From NCBI GenBank assembly GCA_900769345.1, contig CAAGGJ010000117.1, positions 1 through 6,989 on the forward strand: a stretch of DNA of 6,989 nt, written 5' to 3'. The stretch comes from Bacteroidales bacterium (GTDB lineage Bacteria > Bacteroidota > Bacteroidia > Bacteroidales > Muribaculaceae). Positions 1-6,500 of the stretch are shown here, piece after piece (the stretch's first letter is position 1; every line of letters begins with the position of its first letter). The position numbers and the translations under genes were made by a program. The notes under the pieces were generated by a model. It was not told the origin of the DNA. It was given only the letters and a program-made list of their open reading frames with translations, and ran no database searches.

Positions 1-107
1 CCGGTCTCACGCAGCCAACCAAGGTGATGCTCGGCATGGATGATAAGCAGGCGGAGCTATTCCGTCTGGTCGAAAGTTGGGTCAAACGCGATTTGGGTAA
101 CGCATGA
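1..107 (+). CDS. 3' end of an unidentified gene
   Basis: The frame beginning at base 3 is open from the window edge to a TGA at 105-107. It encodes 34 residues beginning GLTQPTKVMLGMDD and ending VKRDLGNA. The composition looks like a real soluble protein: an amphipathic, charged helix (roughly KQAELFRLVESWVKRDL) ends the chain, which is a common C-terminal element. The piece is too short for me to assign a family, and I do not recognise it. It converges on the minus-strand hydrolase, whose stop codon lies 80 bp downstream, so it is not part of the sugar-uptake unit. An ATG overlaps the stop codon as ATGA (104-107), which could have been a coupled start for a following gene, but no convincing gene follows. 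Confidence 0.55.
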   Translation, partial: GLTQPTKVMLGMDDKQAELFRLVESWVKRDLGNA

Positions 108-187
108 CGAAAACAGGAGCAGCGATTTGGGGTTGCGGTCGTATCTTTGCCGCAACGGACATTGTTCGCAATTATGCTTCTTTTCCA
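108..187. other. short convergent intergenic region with a weak hairpin
   Basis: This 80-bp gap lies between two genes that end towards each other. It holds a 7-bp perfect inverted repeat, GTTGCGG at 132-138 and CCGCAAC at 150-156, with an 11-base loop. The stem is G/C-rich, as expected of a terminator, but no clear T-run follows it on either strand, so calling it a bidirectional terminator is tentative. No other gene or RNA is recognisable here. Confidence 0.3.
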
Positions 188-1012
188 TTATTCTTTGTCA
201 ATTTCAGTAAATCGGTTGAATGTCTTGCCGTAGCGGGTCACTTTCTCGAAAAACATAGTCTCAGGGCGCACCCAGTAGGCGTGCTCGCCATAGAGGGCTT
301 GATACACCACCATTCGACAGCAAGTTTCGGAGTCGAACGCAGTGCCTACATATCGATATCGTCCGCCCTTAAAATGCCTGAAATAGCGTTCCTTATTCAC
401 GGGGCACACTTCGAGCATCTCTTTTGCCAAAGGAACATAATATCGGTTCACCTCCTCCACCGTGGGCGTATGAGCGCCGGGAAAATGAAATATGCGGTCG
501 TAATATAGGCTGAACGTAGGCTCGAAATGCGCCAAAGTATCGCGCTCGCCGAAGATACCCCACACGCGTGAGCGGTAATAGGGATTGCAAAGGTCGAACT
601 GGTGCTCCTCGAGTTCGGCAAACTCGCCGATAAGTGCCTCATCGATGGTAAAGCATTGATTGCCATCGGCTCGCGGCGCCTTATATTCGTGAGTGCCTAT
701 ACGTGCGCTCAGAAATTCGGTCATCTGCAGATGTGGATTGCCCAGCAAGGCAGGAATACCTGCCACCGGAGCCACCATCTGCGCCAAAAATGCTCCGCAA
801 CTGTTGCCGATAAGCAAATCGGGCTTCTCGGCATCGATGACTGATCGAATAAACTTGAGCGCCTCGCGAGGATGCAACGGCAAGTCGGGCGTCAACACCT
901 CGGCACTCCCGGCAAAAGCCTCACGCAGCGCCTCAGCCATAGCACAACTACCCGAAGCAAAAAATCCATGTAGGAAAAGTATCTTCTTCATATCTCCACG
1001 ATATCGTTTCAT
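188..1012 (-). CDS. YqiA/UPF0227-type alpha/beta hydrolase fused to a C-terminal DUF1653 domain
   Basis: This is a predicted cytoplasmic serine hydrolase of 274 residues. Residues 8-200 read as a compact alpha/beta hydrolase of the YqiA/YcfP (UPF0227) type. The first strand and oxyanion-loop region is KKILFLHGFFASG, the nucleophile elbow is GNSCGAF with Ser71, a likely Asp is at 158 in GERD, and His181 lies in GAHTPT. The catalytic triad therefore appears intact. Residues about 211-270 match DUF1653, with KGGRYRYVGTAFDSET, VVYQALYG and WVRPETMF as landmarks. E. coli YqiA is about 190 residues, so the extra 70 or so are the added domain. YqiA-type proteins have esterase activity on short acyl esters; the physiological substrate is unknown, as is the role of DUF1653. 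The first ATG overlaps the stop of the upstream regulator gene as TAATG, implying translational coupling. Met8 (start at 991) would give a more typical YqiA N-terminus, but the GGAG before it is only 2 bases from that ATG. I kept the longer form; the true start could be either. Confidence 0.88.
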   Translation of the reverse strand: MKRYRGDMKKILFLHGFFASGSCAMAEALREAFAGSAEVLTPDLPLHPREALKFIRSVIDAEKPDLLIGNSCGAFLAQMVAPVAGIPALLGNPHLQMTEFLSARIGTHEYKAPRADGNQCFTIDEALIGEFAELEEHQFDLCNPYYRSRVWGIFGERDTLAHFEPTFSLYYDRIFHFPGAHTPTVEEVNRYYVPLAKEMLEVCPVNKERYFRHFKGGRYRYVGTAFDSETCCRMVVYQALYGEHAYWVRPETMFFEKVTRYGKTFNRFTEIDKE

Positions 1013-1893
1013 TATACTTTTGGGGTATGACGATAGGCTCGCGGGCTCATGCCCATAATATTTTTGAACAGACGGGAAAAATAATACGGGTCGTCGAAGC
1101 CGAGTTTATAGCATATCTGATTGAGTTTCATAGAGGTTTGGTCGAGCAAATTGCAAGCTTCCTGCACTTTTAAAAGGTTAAAATACGACAGCGGACTATG
1201 CCCCGTCATTTCCTTGAATAGCATCGAGAAATGCGAAGCCGAGTAGCCCAAATAATCGGCAATTTCGGCAAGAGTGAGTCGTCGCTCAATATTTTCACGC
1301 ATATAGTGCACGGCAGCGTCCACTATACTACCGGCACTATTGTCAGCACCCACTTGGCGATATTGCTGCACAAAGCGCAGTGTGCCCAAATAGTGATAGA
1401 ATATGGTAATGGCATAGCGCAAATTCTCGATGCTATAATCGGCATTTAGAGTGTTGAAGAGCTCTTCAAAGATATTGATGCGATTACTTATGCGCGAGTG
1501 TATGCCCGGGTTTATCGTCATTGGTGCCACCGCATCTTGAGCGAACCATTTGGCGAGAGAGCCTTTGAAGTGAATCCAGTAGATAGTCCAGGGGTGCTCT
1601 CGATCGGCCGCATAGCTATGCGGTTGGCCTGCAGGCAGTATAAAATATTGATTTGCCGTCACATCGTAGTGCTTGCCGCCAACGTCGTAGCAGCCTTTGC
1701 CGTCGATGCAATAGATAAACACATATTGATCGATGGCTTGCAATCGTTCGCGATAGTGATTACTCGCCTTTGGGTAATACCCTATATCGGTAATATATAA
1801 TGTAGAAGTAAGCGGGTCGTCTTTCATGATATCGGTCACCACCTTTGGTAATACCAACGAGCGCTCGCCCACAAATCCACTTTTTATTCTCAT
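1012..1893 (-). CDS. AraC/XylS-family transcriptional regulator with N-terminal cupin sensor
   Basis: This is a DNA-binding regulator of 293 residues, the usual length for the family. Residues about 30-115 form an AraC-type cupin ligand-binding domain, recognisable from YVFIYCIDGKGCYDVGGKHY, the following FILPAGQPHSY and the YWIHFKG strand. The linker and helices run to about 190. The C-terminal double helix-turn-helix covers about 190-290. The first HTH is TLAEIADYLGYSASHFSMLF (207-226) followed by KEMTGHSP. The second is NQICYKLGFDDPYYFSRLFK (258-277), ending in the family signature GMSPRAYR (281-288). Regulators of this build usually bind a sugar or related small molecule and activate an adjacent transport or catabolic gene. 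It is divergent from the sugar porter, with a 208-bp shared control region, so that porter is the obvious target. The ligand is not deducible. Its stop overlaps the start of the hydrolase gene. I chose the first ATG because it immediately follows the A/T-rich leader with a promoter at a sensible distance. Confidence 0.93.
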   Translation of the reverse strand: MRIKSGFVGERSLVLPKVVTDIMKDDPLTSTLYITDIGYYPKASNHYRERLQAIDQYVFIYCIDGKGCYDVGGKHYDVTANQYFILPAGQPHSYAADREHPWTIYWIHFKGSLAKWFAQDAVAPMTINPGIHSRISNRINIFEELFNTLNADYSIENLRYAITIFYHYLGTLRFVQQYRQVGADNSAGSIVDAAVHYMRENIERRLTLAEIADYLGYSASHFSMLFKEMTGHSPLSYFNLLKVQEACNLLDQTSMKLNQICYKLGFDDPYYFSRLFKNIMGMSPRAYRHTPKV

Positions 1894-1911
1894 AGCGGGT
1901 TAATAGATTTT
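1894..1911. repeat. copy 1 of an 18-bp dispersed near-repeat, in the araC-type leader
   Basis: AGCGGGTTAATAGATTTT directly abuts the regulator start codon. It matches a second copy at 6944-6961, AGCGAGTTAATAGAGTTT, at 16 of 18 positions. Both copies lie in non-coding DNA and in the same orientation. A match of this quality could arise by chance when a 7-kb A/T-rich background is scanned, so a regulatory role is only a possibility. Confidence 0.25.
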
Positions 1912-1951
1912 GCAGAAGTGCTGTTCATTTAAAATATGGGAGTAAATTTAG

Positions 1952-1984
1952 CAAAAATAATCGTAAAAAAATCCATTATTTAAA
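1952..1984 (-). promoter_or_regulatory. candidate promoter for the regulator-hydrolase pair
   Basis: Read on the minus strand, TATTTTTG (1959-1952) is a perfect match to the Bacteroides -7 consensus TAnnTTTG. TTTA (1984-1981) sits 21 bp upstream, where a -33 TTTG is expected (3 of 4 match). Transcription would start near 1945 and give a leader of about 50 nt before the regulator ATG. The inner end overlaps the first direct repeat of the shared control region, which would allow autoregulation. The region is A/T-rich, so chance matches to such short boxes are common; confidence rests mainly on position and spacing. Confidence 0.5.
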
Positions 1985-2009
1985 AATTATTTTCCATTTT
2001 ACCACAATT
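1972..2009. promoter_or_regulatory. candidate AraC-type operator: direct repeat with 21-bp phasing
   Basis: Two half-sites begin with TCCATT at 1972 and at 1993, exactly 21 bp apart. Aligned over 17 positions they share TCCATTnTnnnAnAATT, with 12 identities. A 21-bp direct repeat places both copies on the same face of the helix, the geometry used by many AraC-family activators. The right copy covers the proposed -33 element of the sugar-porter promoter (1997-2000), the standard position for an AraC-type activator. The left copy overlaps the proposed -33 of the divergent promoter. Binding by the neighbouring regulator is inferred, not shown. Confidence 0.42.
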
Positions 2010-2027
2010 GCAAGCATAGTAATTTTG
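1997..2027 (+). promoter_or_regulatory. candidate promoter for the sugar porter
   Basis: TAATTTTG at 2020-2027 is a perfect match to the Bacteroides -7 consensus TAnnTTTG. TTTT at 1997-2000 stands 19 bp upstream as a weak -33 (consensus TTTG). The expected start is near 2034, giving a leader of about 67 nt before the ATG at 2102. No Shine-Dalgarno sequence precedes that ATG, which is normal for this phylum. A poor -33 overlapped by a repeat suggests a promoter that depends on an activator. Confidence 0.55.
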
Positions 2028-2101
2028 CGACAGAAACGAACCAAAAACCAATTTGTATTTTAGAGTATATTTTTCATAAACCAACATTCAGCGAGATTAC
2101 T

Positions 2102-3472
2102 ATGAAGAGTATTAATCAGCAATATGTTTACTTCATCAGCATAGTGTCGGCAATGGGCGGACTGCTATTTGGATACGACTGGGTGGTGATAGGCGGAGCC
2201 AAGCCATTCTACGAAGTATTCTTCGGCATCACCGATGCTCCGGCGCTTCAAGGAGCAGCCATGAGCATAGCGCTTGTGGGATGCCTCTTGGGAGCCATGA
2301 CTGCCGGCATGCTTGCCGACCGTTTCGGACGCAAACTCTTGCTCTTAGCCTCGGCTGTAATCTTCTTGCTTTCGGCTTATTTTACAGGTTGTTTCGACAA
2401 TTTCAATCTCTTTCTCGCCGCACGCTTCTTGGGCGGAATAGGCATAGGCATAGCATCGGGACTTTCGCCGATGTACATCGCTGAAGTGTCGCCTCGGCAT
2501 ATACGCGGCAAATTGGTTTCGCTCAATCAACTCGCCATAGTGATAGGCATACTTGCTGCGCAGATTACCAATTTGTGCATAGCCGAAACGGTGACCGACA
2601 ATGCCATCACATCGTGGAATTGCATGATGGGCTGGCGATGGATGTTCTGGGCAGAGGCTGCCCCCGCCATAGCATTCCTTATATTGGCATTTTTCATTCC
2701 CGAAAGCCCTCGTTGGCTCGCACTCAAAGGTAATAATAGTGAAGCTCTTGCCATTCTCACCCGCATAGGCGGCGAGGAATATGCCCAAACAGAGATGCAA
2801 AGCATAACTTTAGCAGCCGACTGCGAACAGAGTGGACTTCGCTCGCTATTCAGCAAACCACTCAGCAAGATCTTGGCAGTGGGAGTGGTGTTAGCAGTGT
2901 TCCAGCAATGGAGCGGCACAAATGTGATATTCAATTATGCCCAGGAAATCTTCCAATCGGCAGGTTATTCTATAGGAGATGTGCTCTTTAATATAGTGGT
3001 AACAGGCATTACCAATGTGGTGTTTACCTTCGTGGCAATCTATACCGTGGAGCGCCTCGGTCGCCGCAGGCTTATGCTCATAGGAGCCTCCGGGCTTGCA
3101 TTAGTGTATGGCACGCTCGGCACCTGTTATTATCTGGAGATTAAGGGCTCATTCATGGTGCTGCTGGTGGTGCTTGCCATTGCCATCTACGCCATGACTC
3201 TCGGACCCGTGGTGTGGGTGCTCATAGCCGAGCTATTCCCAAGCCGTGTGCGCGCCGTGGCTGTAGCCACTTGCACATTTGCGCTCTGGGTGGGCAGCAC
3301 CACGCTCACATTCTCCTTTCCTCTCATGAACAAGGCACTCGGCAGTTACGGCACCTTTTGGATTTATGCCGCAATTTGCGCATCGTGCTTCGTCTATCTG
3401 ATGCGAACGCTCCCCGAGACTCGGGGGCGATCACTCGAGGACATCGAGAAGATTTTTGCCGAGAGGAAATAA
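2102..3472 (+). CDS. sugar porter family MFS transporter
   Basis: This is an inner-membrane sugar importer of the major facilitator superfamily (Sugar_tr, the XylE/GalP/GLUT branch), 456 residues, probably a proton symporter. About 12 hydrophobic helices are visible. Family signatures appear in order: GGLLFGYD (19-26), DRFGRK (73-78) in the helix 2-3 loop, PESPRW (200-205) after helix 6, QQWSGTN (268-274) in helix 7, ERLGRRR (317-323) in the helix 8-9 loop, GPVVWVLIAELFPSRVRA (368-385) in helix 10, and the C-terminal PETRGRS (438-444). Compared from memory with E. coli XylE, the sugar ligands Gln168, Gln288, Gln289, Asn294 and Trp392 have counterparts in Gln143, Gln268, Gln269, Asn274 and Trp372. 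The position of XylE Tyr298 is Asn278 and that of Gln415 is Leu395, so the substrate may not be xylose. It is divergent from the AraC-type regulator and followed after 71 bp by the DUF5107-TPR gene, probably on one transcript. Confidence 0.94.
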   Translation: MKSINQQYVYFISIVSAMGGLLFGYDWVVIGGAKPFYEVFFGITDAPALQGAAMSIALVGCLLGAMTAGMLADRFGRKLLLLASAVIFLLSAYFTGCFDNFNLFLAARFLGGIGIGIASGLSPMYIAEVSPRHIRGKLVSLNQLAIVIGILAAQITNLCIAETVTDNAITSWNCMMGWRWMFWAEAAPAIAFLILAFFIPESPRWLALKGNNSEALAILTRIGGEEYAQTEMQSITLAADCEQSGLRSLFSKPLSKILAVGVVLAVFQQWSGTNVIFNYAQEIFQSAGYSIGDVLFNIVVTGITNVVFTFVAIYTVERLGRRRLMLIGASGLALVYGTLGTCYYLEIKGSFMVLLVVLAIAIYAMTLGPVVWVLIAELFPSRVRAVAVATCTFALWVGSTTLTFSFPLMNKALGSYGTFWIYAAICASCFVYLMRTLPETRGRSLEDIEKIFAERK

Positions 3473-3543
3473 TTAAATTTGGTCAGTAATATGAATCTGT
3501 ATAACTTTTGGTAATAAAGTTAAGTTAAGAAAAGTGTTGTTTT
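3473..3543 (+). promoter_or_regulatory. intergenic spacer with a possible second promoter for the DUF5107 gene
   Basis: This 71-bp A/T-rich spacer holds TTTG at 3478-3481 and, 21 bp later, AACTTTTG at 3503-3510. Together they resemble the Bacteroides -33/-7 pair with one mismatch in the -7 box. Transcription would start near 3517, about 27 nt before the ATG at 3544. No terminator hairpin is seen between the two genes, so read-through from the porter promoter is also expected. A short tandem GTTAAGTTAAG (about 3519-3529) and an A-rich stretch precede the start codon; there is no strong Shine-Dalgarno sequence. Confidence 0.4.
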
Positions 3544-6500
3544 ATGGTTAGCGCATGGAAAGAAACGGTGGTAATACCCACCTATGAAGTAGGAAAAGCC
3601 GAAAAGAACCCAATTTTCCTCGAAAAGCGCGTTTATCAAGGCTCAAGCGGGGTAGTTTACCCCTACCCCGTTATTGAGTCTATCTCCGACGCAAAAGTTG
3701 ACAAAACTTACGAAGCCATCTTCCTTGAGAATGAATATATCAAGGTGATGATATTGCCCAAACTGGGAGGACGAATACAGATGGCTTACGACAAAATCAA
3801 GCAGCGCCATTTCATCTATTACAATCACGTCATAAAGCCGGCTCTCGTGGGACTTGCCGGACCGTGGATTTCAGGCGGAATAGAGTTCAACTGGCCTCAA
3901 CACCACCGTCCAAGCACATTTATGCCCGTCGACACATCCATCGAAGAGAATGCCGACGGCAGCATTACCGTGTGGGTGAGCGAAATGGAACGGATGTTCC
4001 ACCAGAAAGGTATGGCAGGATTCACCCTACGCCCCGGACATGCCTATCTCGAAATCAAAGGCGTGCTCTACAACCGCACCGAGGTGCCGCAGACCTTCCT
4101 CTGGTGGGCCAATCCCGCTGTTGCGGTCAACGACCACTATCAAAGCGTGTTCCCGCCCGACATCAACGCCGTGTTCGATCACGGAAAGCGTGCCGTCAGT
4201 TCATTCCCCATAGCCACAGGCACTTACTACAAGATGGACTACTCGGCAGGTGTAGATATCTCCAACTATAAGAACATATTTGTGCCCACAAGTTATATGG
4301 CAGTCAACAGCAAATATGACTTCGAAGGCGGATACGAAAACGACACCCATGCCGGCATGCTCCATGTGGCTAACCACCACATATCGCCCGGCAAAAAACA
4401 ATGGACTTGGGGCAACGGTGACTTCGGTCGCGCTTGGGACCGCAATCTCACCGACTCCGACGGCCCTTACATCGAACTCATGGCGGGCGTATTCACCGAA
4501 AATCAGCCCGATTTCTCTTGGTTGCAACCCTACGAGGAAAAATCGTTTGTGCAGTATTTTCTGCCCTATCGCGAACTCGGCGTAGTGAAAAATGCAAGCA
4601 AAGATCTGCTACTCAATATCGACCTCGATGCCGATGGCAAGGCTCACTTCATGATTTTTGCCACATCGCGCATGGAAGTGAATGTGCGTCTGCGCAACGA
4701 CAACGGCAATGTGTATTTCGACCGCAATGTGACCATCTCGCCGGAATCGCTACTCGATGAGCACATCGATGTGGCAGGTGCACGCCTTGCCGAACTAAAT
4801 ATCGAGATTAACGCCGGAGGCCGCAAACTACTGAGCTGGCACAGCGAACCCGATGACGAACGCCCCATCCCCGACGCCGCCGAAGCAGCTCTTTTGCCGC
4901 ACGAAATCAAGACCAATGAGCAACTTTACCTCACCGGTCTGCACCTCGAGCAATATCGCCACGCCACATACAACCCCGTCGACTATTACGAGGAAGCCCT
5001 GCGCCGCGACCCTATTGATGTGCGCTGTAACAATGCGCTCGGATTGTGGTACATACGCAAAGGCCGATTCGCTCGTGCCGAGAAATATCTCACTACGGCG
5101 GTAAAAACACTTATGAAACGCAACCCCAATCCCTACGATGGCGAACCAATCTACAATCTGGGACTTGCACTGAAATATCAAGGCAAAATAGATGCCGCCT
5201 ACGACCATTTCTACAAATCGACCTGGAATGGTGCTTGGCAAGATGCCGGCTTTATGGCTTGCGCACAAATATCCACTATGCAGCAACGCCTCCACGATGC
5301 CCTCGATGAAATAGACCGATCACTCACCAGAAACTGGCATAACCACAAGGCGCGTGCCCTGAAAGCCTGCATTTTGCGCCGTTTGGGCAAGAACGATGTC
5401 GCCCTCAAGCTCATCGAGGAGTCGCTCACAATCGACCGATTCAATTTTGGGTGCCTCTACGAGAAATACCTCATCACCCGCGATGCATCGGTGCTCGCAC
5501 TGCTCAAAGAAATGATGCGTTGCGAAGCTCATAACTACGACGAGATTGCCCTCGACTACTGTGCAGCCGGATGCTATGCCGAAGCCGCTTCGCTATGGGA
5601 TATTGCCGAAAACGAATACGCTGTAACACCTATGACTTACTATTACCGTGGTTGGTGCTACAGCCTCGCCGGCAATAACGAAGATGCCGACAAAGCATTT
5701 GCCCACGGTGCATCGGTTTGCCCCGATTATTGCTTCCCCAATCGACTCGAGGCAATACTCGCCCTACAATGCGCCATACAACACAATCCACACGACGCCC
5801 ACGCACCATACTATCTGGGCAACCTATACTACGACAAACGCCAATACGACATCGCAATACAAGCATGGGAAGCATCTGCCGCTCTCGACGACTCCTTCCC
5901 TACCGTGCTGCGCAATCTTGCATTGGCTTATTTCAACAAACTCAACGTACCAGAGCGCGCCGTGCAACTTATGGAGCAGGCATTTGCCCTCGACTCCACC
6001 GATGCACGCATACTTATGGAACTCGACCAACTCTATAAGCGTATGCAACGCCCTCATGCCGAACGGCTTGCGTTGCTCGACAAGCATAGTAACCTTGTGG
6101 CTCTTCGCGACGATCTTTTGCTCGAAAAAATCACCCTCCTCAACCAAACAGGTCGATACGACGAGGCTCGTCAACTGCTCGACAGCCACACATTCCACCC
6201 GTGGGAAGGCGGCGAAGGTAAAGTGCCCGCCCAATATCAGTTTGCCCGCGTGGAATTGGCAAAAAAAGCAATCAGAGAACAGCAATACGCCCATGCCATA
6301 GCACTGCTCGAGCAATGTCTCGAATATCCGCATCATCTCGGCGAGGGCAAACTTTATGGCGCTCAGGAAAGCGACTTCTACTACCTTCTTGGCATAGCTC
6401 ATAAGGGCCTCGGCAACGACTCAGAGGCTCGCCGATGCTGGCAACAAGCCACCCTCGGACCCACAGAACCCGCTGCGGCTCTCTACTACAACGATGCCAA

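Noticed and set aside
104..508. 134-codon plus-strand open frame starting at the ATGA overlap
   Set aside because: From about 188 onward it is antisense to the well-supported hydrolase and its DUF1653 domain, and its translation there has no protein-like pattern. Only the first 20 residues or so drew attention, and they are listed as a separate finding.
1498..1800. 100-codon plus-strand open frame opposite the regulator
   Set aside because: It lies antisense to the cupin domain of the regulator, which is well supported, and has no promoter or leader of its own.
2052..2075. Alternative promoter TTTG (2052-2055) with TATTTTTC (2068-2075) nearer the porter start
   Set aside because: The spacing between boxes is only 12 bp against the 19-21 bp expected, and the -7 box is imperfect. 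The 1997/2020 pair fits better.
2345..2934. Minus-strand open frames (151 and 135 codons) opposite the sugar porter
   Set aside because: The porter frame carries all family signatures across this interval. The antisense translations show no recognisable domain or coherent composition.
5648..6402. Long overlapping open frames inside the DUF5107-TPR gene (217 codons on plus, 192 codons on minus)
   Set aside because: The plus frame is dominated by Thr, Pro, Ser and His, and the minus frame is a reverse shadow. The TPR frame has clear repeat patterning throughout this interval, so these frames are codon-bias artefacts.
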